DNA from: Liolophura sinensis
Lineage: Eukaryota; Mollusca; Polyplacophora; Chitonida; Chitonidae
Reading direction: 5' to 3'
NCBI RefSeq assembly: GCF_032854445.1
Contig: NC_088297.1
Span: 14,065,335 to 14,129,334 of the forward strand
DNA length: 64,000 nt
The notes beneath the pieces are model-generated. The model searched no databases, had not been told where the DNA came from, and worked only from the letters and a program-made list of their open reading frames with translations. This document shows, piece by piece, positions 10,536 to 21,517 of this stretch. Position 1 is the first letter of the stretch. Each line of letters opens with the position of its first letter. A program made the translations under genes and the position numbers.

Positions 10536-10802
10536 TTTTATTTTGATTTAATTGGTGTTTTACGCAGTACTCAAGAATATTTCACTTATACGACGGCGGC
10601 CAGCATTATGGTGGGAGGAAACCGGGCAGAGCCCGGGGGGAAACCCACGACCATCCACAGGTTGCTGTCGGACCTTCCCACTTACGGCCGGAGAGGAAGC
10701 CAGCATGAGCTGGACTTTGAACTCACAGCGACCGCATTGGTGAGAGGCTTCTGGGTCATTACGCTGCGCTAGCGCGCTAACCGACTGAGCCACGGAGGCC
10801 CC
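10536..10802 (-). mobile_element. Full-length tRNA-derived SINE with perfect 12-bp TSD
   Basis: Head with A box TGGCTCAGTCGG and B box GAGTTCAAAGTCC on the minus strand, body with GGGCTCTGCCCGG, tail GGTGTTTTACGC complement. Target-site duplication TATTTAATCAGA at 10524-10535 and 10803-10814 is exact, so this is one of the younger insertions in the window. Confidence 0.95.
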
Positions 10803-10959
10803 TATTTAATCAGACATCGCGCGCTCGTGTGACTCGAGTCCTCAAGATAACTATTAGCCGAAGATTGAACAGATGCTTTTTCGCTAGTCCCTAGTATTTT
10901 CACTCCGCTGTAATCGTAACATATCCCTCACACAAGTGCGCATCTCATCTCAAATTGTC

Positions 10960-11098
10960 CCAAAGCACAGCAACCTGCGGATGGTCGTGGGTTTCTCCCG
11001 GGCTCTGCCAGATATCCTCCCACCATAATGCTGGCTGCAGTTATATAAGTAAAATATTCTTGAGCATGGCGTAAAACACCAATCAAATAAATATAAAA
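10960..11098 (+). mobile_element. SINE 3' fragment inserted in a B-type exon relic
   Basis: Plus-oriented 3' half of the SINE (CAACCTGCGGATGGTCGTGG to ACACCAATCAAATAAATA). Its tail runs directly into the B-exon relic at 11099-11150. The same junction recurs at 14.58 kb, so insertion preceded the block duplication. Confidence 0.85.
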
Positions 11099-11150
11099 TG
11101 AATAATTTGTAGGAAGCATTTGGAGTCACATCTCCATCATCATAAGGCAA
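11099..11150 (-). pseudogene. B-type module exon relic, cut by a SINE
   Basis: The minus strand reads LPYDDGDVTPNASYKLF, aligning to the YDDGD...N..CK.C core of E1, then breaks into SINE sequence. The first and third cysteines are lost. Confidence 0.65.
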
Positions 11151-11677
11151 GTTCTTTCCTAATCTTTATACGTATTGTGTCTCTATTGAGCCCACAGAAC
11201 ACGGTCACAAATACAATTGGTACACAGAGTCAAACCAAAATACTAAGTAAATGCCAGCAGTACATTTTCACTCTCCAACCGCCACGATGACAGCTGCTAA
11301 ATCACCTCCGTTTTTTCATTTGTATCGGAAAACACCAATTAATCATTTTCTAACGAGGGCAAGGGAATTTACAGCTGGCGTTTTTGTTTTTCTTCTTATT
11401 GCTTTTCTTCTTTCTAGCGTTTTTTTTTTCGTACCCAGGGGAGTCAAGGCCGTATGTTTCCGATTGACTAGAGCTCGGCTAAGCATCAAGGTGACTTGTC
11501 CTACAAGCATAGGTTCAACCACAGAGACGCACAGGGTCCAAATCAACTATAATACTTAAAGTAAAGAGTTGAGCTACAGAGACACGCATGGCCTGTTTTC
11601 ACTACAAAACTGCAGTCAAATTACTAACAAATTCACATTTCAACAATTCACAATTTATTGTTCTACGAAGTACTCAC

Positions 11678-11788
11678 GCAACAGAGTAAACTCAGTTGTG
11701 CTGGTCTCAGACACACATTGCATACAAGGCACACCTGGCTGCGAATCCCCATCATCATAGCACACGTTGTCGATAAGGCATTTGTTCT
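11678..11788 (-). CDS. E38: module exon, TTEF subtype
   Basis: A 111-bp phase 1-1 exon, acceptor TTTTTTGCCCAG, donor GTGAGT. It reads NKCLIDNVCYDDGDSQPG, then PCMQC, SETSTTEFTLL. The subtype (SETSTTEF, donor after CTGTTGC) is shared with E37, E35 and E34 and differs from the SGTSTSEF subtype of the main array. It is a block duplicate of E35 at an offset of 4,554 bp. Confidence 0.8.
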
Positions 11789-12584
11789 CTGGGCAAAAAA
11801 CACATCATCATCAAAGTTAACATGCAAACCGATTTTCTAATTTAACAACACCATGTGTCTTGTCGTCAACGACACTGCAACAATGAATAACAAAAGGAGA
11901 AAACACCTCAAATGGCTAATAAGTTTTACGCAATTAAAGTGTTTTCTACCAAGAACAATCTTGTAGAAGCCCAAAATATTATAATCGTTTAGAGGAAAAC
12001 AGAAAATTTTATCCTCATTAGGAAATCCACAGAGTCTCAAAGGATTGATGTTCACGAGTAAACCTAAAGTGCAGTAGTGACATGTTCATATTTTAACAAT
12101 GTTAAAGTGCCGAGTCCAGCCACAGAAACCGACATAATACATGTACATGTCAAACTGCCGTGACATCATACAGCTACAAGAGATAAAATAAAATTCATTT
12201 ATTACCGTTCTCTTACACTAACATTTGAAAACCGTTTCGAACTCCGTCAAACATACTGGACTCAAACATACTGATTATGATGACACTCTGAGGCAATCAA
12301 GTCCCCGGGAAGAAAACAACATTGTTGATTTTAGCTTCATGATTTAGAAAAAAAGACCGCAATAATATCGAGCGAGAAGTGTTAGGCAGTTTTGATAGTG
12401 AGCATGAATGAGTTTTGCATAGAGAGCAAGTCACAGAAAAGTTAATACAAATAGACTGATACTTTAAGTAAAGAGTTGAGCTACAGAGGCGCGCCTGGCC
12501 TGTATTTACTCGAAAAGGGCAGTCAAATTACTAACAAATTCACATTTCAACAATTCACAATTTATTGTTTTACGAAGTACTCAC

Positions 12585-12695
12585 GCAACAGAGTAAACTC
12601 AGTTGTGCTGGTCTCAGACACACATTGCATACAAGGCACACCTGGCTGCGAATCCCCATCATCATAGCACACGTTGTCGATAAAACATTTGTTCC
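12585..12695 (-). CDS. E37: module exon, TTEF subtype
   Basis: 111 bp, phase 1-1, acceptor TTTTGCCCAG then GGAAC, donor GTGAGT. It has the E38 module core, 907 bp upstream of E38, and pairs with E34 at an offset of 4,556 bp. All four cysteines are intact. Confidence 0.8.
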
Positions 12696-12699
12696 CTGG

Positions 12700-13330
12700 G
12701 CAAAAAACACCATCATCAAAGTTAACATGCAAACCAGTTTTCCAATTAAACAACACCATGTGTCTTGCCGTCAACGACACTGCACCAATGAATAACAAAC
12801 GGTGAAAACACTTCAAATGGCTAATAAGTTTTAGACAATTAAAGTGTTTTCTGCCAAGAAGAATCTGTAGGATCCTAGATATATAGTAAAATCATTACAT
12901 CGTCTTTTTGAATGAGCAAGGCCTCTTTAACCTATACTTAAGTGTGAGAAAGAAAAAGTACCACGAGTACTGAAACAGGCTTGTGTCATAGCAAGACTCT
13001 GTGACGTACAATCTTTTAAATGCCCAAATCATTATAAACGTTTAGAGGAAAACAGAAAGACGATGTAAAATTATATTCTACCTGGAAATACACTCTATAT
13101 TTGCGTCAGTAACTGCAGTTTTTTTGGTGAACTTTACTTATGTTGTGTGTTATGTGATAAAATGCCTGTTTTAGTGCCAGATAAATGTAGGTCCGAGGTC
13201 ACTGGCGTCAAACTTTATTAACATTACGCCATAATCAACATTACGCTTTTGGATCCACATCTCCACCATCAAAAATGATGTTAATGAATCTTAATTCATT
13301 CTATGACAATAAATTCTTAATAATGCCAAC
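12700..13330. other. Intron with a B-type exon relic at 13255-13310
   Basis: Mostly intron sequence related to other spacers (a CACGAGTACT segment near 12960, shared with 60565). At 13255-13310 the minus strand keeps an INIIFDGGDVDPKA relic of type B with no cysteine and no splice sites. Confidence 0.5.
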
Positions 13331-13593
13331 ATATACCTGCTTCGGATTCAGTGGAGAAAGGACACACATCAACATTTTTGTGAGAAGGATTTTCTACGAG
13401 TTGAAGTAAAACGACAATACTATGGTTTTCGATGCAAAAAATCCAAACTAAGCAAGCAGCTTATCGGCCACAATTACTTAAAGTTTACAGTCGAGCCACA
13501 AAGACCTGCAGAGTACATATTCACCAGTAAGCTGCAAACTCATTACTGACAAATTTGCATTTTAACATGTTAATGTTTTTTTAAATTTCTCAC

Positions 13594-13707
13594 CTACGAG
13601 AGTAAACTCAGTCGTGCTGGTTAATGGGAAACAGCGCAGACAAATCACATCACCAGACAGTGGCGACCCGTGAGAATAGCACACGTTGTCGATAACACAC
13701 CAGCTCG
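13594..13707 (-). CDS. E36: divergent module exon (38 residues)
   Basis: 114-bp phase 1-1 exon, acceptor TTCTGTTTAG, donor GTGAGA. It reads SWCVIDNVCYSHGSPLSGD, then ICLRC, LTSTTEFTLV. One residue is inserted between Cys2 and Cys3 (x12 instead of x11). Both ends are intact, so it looks functional and is an old, independently diverged copy. Confidence 0.72.
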
Positions 13708-13934
13708 CTAAACAGAAATATAATATAGCATTTAACTTAGCATGCAAAAGACTCTCTCAGTTCAGCAAAGGTAACAAGATATTTACCTTGTCGTCAACGA
13801 CAGTGCAGCTTTCACCAGTTAACGCAGAAAACACCTAAAATGGCTAATAAGTTTTGGACTATTGAAATGTTTGCTACCAAGAATAATCTATAGCCGACTG
13901 GACACATGCTGATATTACTGGAGTTCGTTCTTAA

Positions 13935-14157
13935 ATAAATTGATTTATTTGAGTGATGTTTTATGCCATACTTAAGAATGTTTCCCTTATACGACGGCGG
14001 TCAGCGATGTGATGTGAGGAAACCGGCGGGAGCCCGGGAAAAACCCACGCCAATCCGCAGTTTCCTGACACACCTTCCCACGTACGTCCGGTGAGGAAAC
14101 CAGCATGAGTTGAACTTAGAGGCTCCATTGGTGAGAGGTTACTAGGTCATTACGAAC
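13935..14157 (-). mobile_element. tRNA-derived SINE, degraded
   Basis: Minus-oriented. CTTATACGACGGCGGTCAG, GAGGAAACCGGCGGGAGCCC and the TGAGAGGTTACTAGGTCATT part of the head are visible on the plus strand. The A box is lost. Confidence 0.8.
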
Positions 14158-14352
14158 TTTTCCCAAAGAAAAAGTACCATCTGTACTAAAATAGCTGGGT
14201 ATCATTGGTAAACCCCGTGAACATATTTTACAAGCCAATATCTTGATAAACGTTTAGAAGAAACACCAAAATCAAGAATGCATCAAGAGAACGAGGATGC
14301 AAATGAATATTGTAAATACCGTATAATATTCTTCACATCATTTCTCGCTACT

Positions 14353-14585
14353 GCAGCGTAATGAACCAGGAGCCTCACCAACGCGGTCTCTGTGAGTTTA
14401 AGTCCAGCTCATGCTGGCTTCCTCTCCGGCCGTACGTGGGAATGTCCCTCAGCAACCTGCGGATGGTCGTGGGTCTCTCCCGGGCTCTGCCCGCTGTCCT
14501 CCTACCATAATGCCGGCCGCCCTCATATAAGTGAAATATTCTTGAGCATGGCGTAAAACACCAATCAAATAAATATAAAATTAAT
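14353..14585 (+). mobile_element. SINE with shortened head, inserted in a B-type exon relic
   Basis: Plus-oriented copy from GTAATGAACCAGGAGCC through CCTCTCCGGCCGTACGTGGG to the AATCAAATAAATA tail. It is a longer version of the 10960-11098 fragment at the homologous site. Confidence 0.88.
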
Positions 14586-14640
14586 AATTTGTAGAAAGCA
14601 TTTGGAGTCACATCCCCAATCATCATAACGGAAGTTATTT
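14586..14640 (-). pseudogene. B-type module exon relic, cut by a SINE (second copy)
   Basis: Minus strand matches 11099-11150 (GATGTGACTCCAAATGCTT) but with a frameshift in the DDG segment. It breaks at the same base into SINE sequence. Confidence 0.6.
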
Positions 14641-15626
14641 TCTAATCTTCATACGTATTGTGTCTCTATTGAGCCCACAGAACACGGTCACAACTGCAAT
14701 TGGTAAACAGTCAAACCAAGATATAAAGAAAATTCCAGCAATACACTTTCACTCTCCAACCGCCATCATCACAGCTGCTAAATCACCTCTGTTATTTCAT
14801 TTGTATTGAAAAACACCAATTAATCATTTTATGGGCAAAAAACACATCATCATCAAAGTTAACATGCAAACCGATTTCCTAATTTAACAACACCATGTAA
14901 CTTGTCGTCAACGACACTGCAACAATGAATAACAAAAGGAGAAAACACCTCAAATGGCTAATAAGTTTAGACAATTAAAGTGTTTTCTACCAAGAACAAT
15001 CTTGTAGAAGCCCAAAATATTATAATCGTTTAGAGGAAAACAGAAAATTTTATCCTAATTAAGAAAGACACCGAGACTCACAGGATTCATGTTCACGAGT
15101 AAACCTAAAGTGCAGTAGTGACAAGTTCATATTTTAACAATGTTAAAGTACCGCGTCCAGCCACGGAGACCAACATAATACATGTACATGTCAAGCTGCC
15201 GTTACATTATACAGCTACAAGAGATAAAATCAAATTCATTTATTACCGTTCTCTTACACTAACATTTGAAAATCGTTTCCAACTCCGTCAAACATACTGG
15301 ATTCAAACATACTGATTATGATGCACTCTGAGACAATCAAGTCCCCGGGAAGAAAACAACATTGTTGAGTTTAGCTTCATGATTTAGAAAAAAAGACCGC
15401 AATCATATCGAGCTAGAAGTGTTAGGCAGTTTTGATAGTGAGCACGAATGAGTTTTGCATAGAGAGCAAGTCACAGACAGGTTAATACAAAAAGACTTTG
15501 ATACTTTACGTAAAGAGTGGAGCCACAAGGATGCGCCTGGCTTGTATTCAAAACAAAACTGCAGTAAAATTACTAACAAGTTCACATTTCAACATTTTAC
15601 AATTTATTATTTTACGAAGTACTTAC
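14641..15626. other. Third copy of the 11-12.5 kb block, module exon deleted
   Basis: Intron sequence parallels 11,150-12,500 and 15,700-17,000, but at about 14,830 it jumps from CAATTAATCATTTT to ATGGGCAAAAAACAC. This removes the sequence equivalent to 11,355-11,790, which includes the module exon. Confidence 0.65.
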
Positions 15627-15652
15627 GCAACAGAGTAAACTCAGTTGTGCTG
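15627..15652 (-). pseudogene. Truncated module exon joined to a B-type relic
   Basis: Only the last 26 bp of a TTEF-type exon remain next to a GTAAGT donor. At about 15,652 the sequence switches to the B relic (AATAATTTGTAGCAAGC, running to about 15,705) exactly where the SINE abuts it at 11.1 and 14.6 kb. It is a deletion or unequal-exchange scar. Confidence 0.75.
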
Positions 15653-16231
15653 AATAATTTGTAGCAAGCATTTGGAGTCACATCCCCGTTCATCATAACG
15701 GAAGTTCTTTGCTAATCTTCATACGTATTGTGTCTCTATTGAGCCCACAGAACACGGTCACAAATGCAATTGGTACACAGAGTCAAACCAAGATAGTAAG
15801 TAAATTCCAGCAGTACATTTTCACTCTCCAACCGCCACGATGACAGCTGCTAAATCACCTCTGTTTTTTCATTTGTATCGGAAAACACCCATTAATAATT
15901 TTCTAACGAGGGCAAGGGAATTTACAGCTGGCGTTATTATTTTTCTTCTGATCGCTTTTCTTCTTTCTAGCGTTTTGTTTTTTCGTATCCAGGGGAGTCA
16001 AGGCCGTATGTTAGGGATTGACTGGAGCCCGACTAAGCATCAAGGTGACTTGTCCTACAAGCATAGGTTCAACCACAGAGACACACAGGGTCCAAATCAA
16101 CTATAATACTTAAAGTAAAGAGTTGAGCTACAGAGACACGCACGGCCTGTATTCACTACAAAATTGCAGTCAAATTACTAATAAATTCACATTTCAACAA
16201 TTCACAATTTATTGTTTTACGAAGTACTCAC

Positions 16232-16342
16232 GCAACAGAGTAAACTCGGTTGTGCTGGTCTCAGACACACATTGCATACAAGGCACACCTGGCTGCGAAT
16301 CCCCATCATCATAGCACACGTCCTCGATAAGGCATTTGTTCT
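16232..16342 (-). CDS. E35: module exon, TTEF subtype
   Basis: 111 bp, phase 1-1, acceptor TTTTTTGCCCAG, donor GTGAGT. The DNVC segment is EDVC here. It is otherwise the same module as E38, of which it is the block duplicate. Confidence 0.8.
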
Positions 16343-17140
16343 CTGGGCAAAAAACACATCATCATCAAAGCTAACATGCAATCCGATTTCCTAATTTAAC
16401 AACACCATGATGTGTCCTGTCGTCAACGACACTGCAACAATGAATAACAAAAGGAGAAAACACCTCAAATGGCTAATAAGTTTAGACAACTAAAGTGTTT
16501 TCTACCAAGAACAATCTTGTAGAAGCCCAAAATATTATAATCGTTCAGAGGAAAACAGAAAATTTTATCCTAATTAAGAAAGACACCGAGACTCACAGGA
16601 TTCATGTTCACGAGTATACCTAAAGTGCAGTAGTGACAAGTTCATATTTTAACAATGTTAAAGTACCGCGTCCAGCCACAGAAACCGACATAATACATGT
16701 ACATGTCAAGATGCCGTTACATTATACAGCTACAAGAGATAAAATAAAAATCATTTATTACCGTTCTCTTACACTAACATTTGAAAACCGTTTTGAACCC
16801 CGTCAAACATACTGGACTCAATCATACTGATTATGATGACACTCTGAGGCAATCAAGTCCCCGGGAAGAAAACAACATTGTTGAGTTTAGCTTCATGATT
16901 TAGAAAAAAAGACCGCAATCATATCGAGCGAGAAGTGTTAGGCAGTTTTGATAGTGAGCACGAATGAGTTTTGCATAGAGAGCAAGTCACAGACAGGTTA
17001 ATACAAATAGACTGATACTTTAAGTAAAGAGTTGGGCTACGGAGGCTCGCCTGGCCTGTATTTACTCCAAAAGGGCAGTCAAATTACTAACAAATTCACA
17101 TTTCAACTGTTCACAATTTATTATTTTACGAAGTACTCAC

Positions 17141-17251
17141 GCAACAGAGTAAACTCAGTTGTGCTGGTCTCAGACACACATTGCATACAAGGCACAGCTG
17201 GCTGCGAATCCCCATCATCATAGCACACGTTGTCGATAAAACATTTGTTTT
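17141..17251 (-). CDS. E34: module exon, TTEF subtype
   Basis: 111 bp, phase 1-1, acceptor TTTTGCCCAG followed by AAAAC, donor GTGAGT. GVPC reads AVPC (complement of CACAGCTGG). It is the block duplicate of E37. Confidence 0.8.
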
Positions 17252-17691
17252 CTGGGCAAAAAAACACATCATCATCAAAGTTAACATGCAATCCGATTTC
17301 CTAATTTAACAACACCATGTGCCTTGTCGTCAACGACACTGCAACAATGAATAACAAAAGGAGAAAACACCTCAAATGGCTAATAAGTTTTAGACAATTA
17401 AAGTGTTTTCTACCAAGACGAATAGGATCCTAGATGTATAGTAAAATCATTGGATCGTCTTTTTAAATGAGCAAGGCGGCTTTAAAGACGAGTTATAGGG
17501 AATTAAAGGGGACGGGGGTGCTACAAATATTTTTAACCTAATTAAGCAAGCAGCGAATATGTGAACAGTCTTAAACAAAGGGTCCAGCCACTCAGACGAT
17601 CAAGATCCACAATCAACTGTAAATTAAAAGTTAGATACTGACAAGTTCGCATTTTAACAAGCTTAGCTTTATTCTTTTGAAAAGTACTCAC

Positions 17692-17802
17692 CTAAGAAAG
17701 TAAACTCAGACGTGCTGGTCCCAGACACACATTGCATACAAGGCACACCTGGCTGCGATTCCCCATCATCATAGCACACGTTGTCAATAAGACATTTGTT
17801 TT
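17692..17802 (-). CDS. E33: module exon, first of the TSEF subtype
   Basis: 111 bp, phase 1-1, acceptor GTCCAG then AAAAC, donor GTGAGT. It reads KC before the first Cys module segment, GESQPG, and ends SGTSTSEFTFL. It is the 3'-most (in transcript order) copy of the main-array subtype and lies 80 bp from the Penelope-like insertion. Confidence 0.8.
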   Translation of the reverse strand, partial: KTNVLLTTCAMMMGNRSQVCLVCNVCLGPARLSLLS

Positions 17803-17933
17803 CTGGACAAAAACATATTAGCATCAAAGTTAACATAAAGAAGACTGTATTCTTTTTAAAGTCAACAACATAATGGTTCTTATACTGGACAGGGCATTGC
17901 TTATGGATTTACAACTTCTTGGTTTATTGTCAC

Positions 17934-17969
17934 GACGTTTCGATGCAGGTGCTAGCATCGTTATCAAGT
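17934..17969 (-). ncRNA. Hammerhead-like hairpin in the left terminus
   Basis: Minus-strand order: TTGATAAC, stem GATGC, 8-nt loop, GCATC, then GAAACGTC. The GAAA box follows a perfect 5-bp stem II. The CUGAUGA box is changed to UUGAUAA. Penelope-like elements are known to carry hammerhead motifs in their terminal repeats. Activity is doubtful. Confidence 0.35.
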
Positions 17970-19308
17970 GAATGACTTCATTAATGACATCGAAGAAGGC
18001 CAACAATAATTAGCACCCCCTGGCCATATTGACTACCTCCGTCGCCAAATTGCAGCCCTTCTACACAAAGCCCGACCACAACACAGCAACCTGACTAAAG
18101 AAGAAAGTAGAGCACTGACTGAATTGAAGAAAGACAAATCCATAGTCGTAGCACCAGCCGATTAAGGAAAAGCCACTGCCATTCTCGACAGATCAACATT
18201 TAATAAACTAGTTGATAATCTACTAGGAGACTCGACCACATACCAAAAAAGTAAGACCCACCCCATCAATAAATTTGGCCGATGGCACCGTTTAGAACCT
18301 CAACCAACTCAAAACCAGTGGAGAGATCACTTTCGATACACAAAAGAAGTTAACTGTATAACACCTCTGTGTGACCATCAAAATACCCTGTGAAAGCAAG
18401 ACTTTTAGTATGCCCCAAGAGAACAGTCTTCTACAGCACTGCCCAGTACCTTAGGAGACTCCTAGCACCTTGGTCCAAAGCAGCGCATTCCTTTATCAAT
18501 GATTCAGCCGACTTCCGCAACAAAATACGACAGATAGAAGTACCCTGCCAACTTGTTAGCTATGACGTTGTCGACTTATTCACTAACGTCCCAACCAGCT
18601 ATTGAAGTGATCAAAGAAAAAATAACGGTCTCACCACCAGAAACATCCCTATCCCCAGAAAGCATCATACGACTGCTAGACAGCTGTTTGTCCGTAACCT
18701 ACTTTACATCGGGTGACGCAATTTACGAGCAGATCCACGGGCTCCTCATGGGATTCCCGTTATCACCAATAAGGTTGATGACATCTTCGTCGCTCTCCAC
18801 CAAAACGATGATCCTACAGCACTACCTGAGTACCTCAACTCACAACATCATCGCATCAAATACACTATGGAAACAGAGAAAGATGAACAAATACCTTTCT
18901 TAGACGTAAATGTGAAGAGGACAAACGATGGCAACAAAACTACAGTATATCAAAAGCCTACCCACTCCGACCTGTATATTCACTACAAGTGCCACCACCC
19001 ACCCAAGATTAAAACTGGCATCATCTTCACCCTCACCAAGAGAGCTAAACAGATCTGTAACAACAAGCCGGATGAGGAGATTCAACATCTACGTAATGTC
19101 TTCACCCACCTAAATGAATACCCAACCCAAAAAGTCAACAAGACAATCCGGAATGCCTTACAACCTACTACCAGGCTGAGGGTTCTTGGCGAGTGCCCTG
19201 GGATAATAGTTAACCTCCCATACATTGGCCCTTCTGCAATTGTCTACAGGTATAGAAGCAGTGTAAGCCTACCAGGCCTAACAACAATGAAAAAAATAAA
19301 TAAATCAC

Positions 19309-19342
19309 TTGATAACGATGCTAGTATCTGCATCAAAACGTC
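19309..19342 (+). ncRNA. Hammerhead-like hairpin in the right terminus
   Basis: Plus-strand counterpart: TTGATAAC, GATGC, loop, GCATC, AAAACGTC. The GAAA box has decayed to AAAA, so this copy is less likely to be active than the left one. Confidence 0.3.
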
Positions 19343-19393
19343 GTGACAATAAACCAAAAAGCTGTAAATCTATAAGCAATGCCTTGTCCAGTG

Positions 19394-20100
19394 TACTTCC
19401 ATGCCCAACCTTTAAATGCCACTAAAACATATAATGGCTCTTGCCATGGAGAACGCAGAATTGAATAACGAACGTACAAAACACAATTTGCAGGATCCAT
19501 CTGGATCCGCATCGCAATTATCATAAATGATGTCGTGAATGAATATTAATGCATAACCTGCCTGTATTCAGGCCGAAGCATAGATTCATGAACGCCACTA
19601 TTTCATAGAACCAAGTCAATGCATTAACCCGACAGGAAATGTTCTCCTTTCGCCATCATGCTGGTTGCGCCTTTACCGCTATAGTCCTTTCTGTTGGAGG
19701 ATGTTCAGTCTAGGATGGCAATTTTCCAATGATGGCCCACAGAGCCTGGACATTTACTGGTGGTTTTTTGTTCTGATTCTTATCTCCGTACCGAGAATCT
19801 GCATGAACGTGTGTTTCGTACCGAGTAGAGACGCGATACTGATAAGGATTTCTGTGTGTGTCTGTTGGAGCAGGTGGGTGTGTGGGTAGGGATGGGATTA
19901 GGATAATCGGTACGACTTAAAGCTAAAAAAAATTTTCGAGACCAAGACGAAAATGCTTGATATGTGTTATCCCAATGAAAAAAGCAGCTAAATTGTCACT
20001 AATACCAAGAGTACTTAAGCCACAGAGACGTGCAGGATTTATGTTCAATGGTAAAGTACAAGTTAGGCACTCACAAGTTCGCATTTTAACAATCTTAGCC
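19394..20100. other. Degraded array unit: B relic and spacer remains
   Basis: At 19490-19540 the minus strand keeps a B-type relic (DIIYD, DADPDGSCKLC). At 19690-19880 the plus strand resembles the spacer that in other units reads SGDKARIKIR. No intact exon. Confidence 0.5.
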
Positions 20101-20185
20101 CTACTCTTATTAAAAACACTCACCTAAGAAAGTATCAAAGAAAAGTATTACAAATCTTCATTTTACTATTATATAAAGTACTCAC

Positions 20186-20296
20186 CTAAGAAAGTAAACT
20201 CAGACGTGCTGGTCCCAGACACACATTGCATACAAGGCACACCTGGCTGCGACTCCCCATCATCATAGCACACGTTGTCAATAAGACATGTGTTCT
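20186..20296 (-). CDS. E32: module exon
   Basis: First unit after the Penelope-like insertion. QPG form, T before Cys1, acceptor CGTCCAG. A 70-bp partial duplication of the donor side (20116-20185) precedes it. Confidence 0.82.
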   Translation of the reverse strand, partial: RTHVLLTTCAMMMGSRSQVCLVCNVCLGPARLSLLS

Positions 20297-21406
20297 CTGG
20301 ACGCAAACGTATTAGCATCAAAGTTAACATGTAAATGACTCTCTCAATTCAATGAAGAAAGCAAAATCATGTGTTTTTTGGAATCACGGTGCAGACTTCA
20401 ACAAGAAGTGCAGAAAACAAATAAAACGGCCAATAGGTGTAAGACCCTTACAGTATGTGTGTCAACAGGAACAATCCACAGGTGCCCGGATATAAACTCG
20501 AATCAGTGTTTCGTGATCTTGAATGAGAAGCGCAGGAAAATCGATCCTTAAGTGTCACAGAGAAACGTCGGATTGACGCCACTAGCGACAAACATTATGA
20601 CCATGGTCCGCAAACTTACAATGCATTTAAATACATTTAATTTAGAAAAAAAATAAAACTTCTGGAAAAGATGTTTTCATACAATTGTTTCTTTATAATG
20701 TGTCTCCTGTTTTTTATTTCATCGTGTTCTTTCTTCCCTTTAACAATAAGGGAAGATTCACACAATATTCTTGCTTGAAGGTAAAATCAGAAAAGCAGTT
20801 TACATTGCCACAAAATTTGCACGAGGCATTTCCACCCACATCTCCATCATCAAAAATAATGTTGTTACTGAATTTTCATGGATATTCAGTCTCTACCCAG
20901 ACCAAAGTACACGGTAATAAATGCAAACAGCAAACAGGATTAAAACCAAGGCATTGACCACAGCGGTCTTGTTCTAACATTCACGTCATGCTGTTTGTGA
21001 CATGGTCGTAGTTGTCTCCCCTGTATCCACAAACTTGCATTCTAGGATCGTAATGTCCTAATGACGGCTAATTAATCATGGAAATTTACCGCTGGCCTTC
21101 ATTTTTTGTTCCGTCCTTCGTATCCAGACCAGTCATGAATGTCTTTTGTGAAATAAGTGGAGACAAGGCACGCATCAAGATTCGATTGGGTGGCACTCGC
21201 TACCATTTCAAGTGAAGCAATAATAACATAGACTTTGAGAAGAAAAGTATATTTTATCTTAACTAAGCGAGCACCGTATTTGTGCTTCACGCTAAAAGTA
21301 TAGACTCGAGTCCCACACATGCACAATTTTTAAGTAAAGTTAAAGAGCACTAATGACAACTTTACATTTTACAAATCTTAATTTTAATATTATAAAAAGT
21401 ACTCAC

Positions 21407-21517
21407 CTAAGAAAGTAAACTCAGACGTGCTGGTCCCAGACACACATTGCATACAAGGCACACCTGACTGCGACTCCCCATCATCATAGCACACGTTGTC
21501 AATAAGACATGTGTTCT
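21407..21517 (-). CDS. E31: module exon
   Basis: QSG form, T before Cys1, acceptor CGTGCAG. 1,221 bp from E32. Confidence 0.82.
   Translation of the reverse strand, partial: RTHVLLTTCAMMMGSRSQVCLVCNVCLGPARLSLLS

Larger units (their letters stand above)
17884..19393 (+). mobile_element. Penelope-like retroelement, internally deleted relic
   Basis: 1.5-kb element with about 88-bp inverted termini (17884-17972 and 19306-19393). Plus-strand protein pieces: DYLRRQIAALLHKA and KKDKSIVVAPAD followed by an in-frame TAA at 18163 where family members usually have K; SYDVVDLFTNVP (motif A) near 18560; GLLMGFPLSP near 18740; KVDDIFVAL (catalytic DD) near 18771; PFLDVNV and VYQKPTHSDLY near 18895-18980; LPYIGPSAIVYR near 19215. 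Frame changes near 18595 and between 18165 and 18390, and about 80 codons missing between SP and VDD, show it is dead. No GIY-YIG endonuclease is visible. It is inserted in the intron between E33 and E32. Confidence 0.88.

Noticed and set aside
10720-10802. Possible tRNA gene on the minus strand
   Set aside because: The A and B boxes belong to the SINE head. The element is flanked by a target-site duplication, and the cloverleaf is incomplete.
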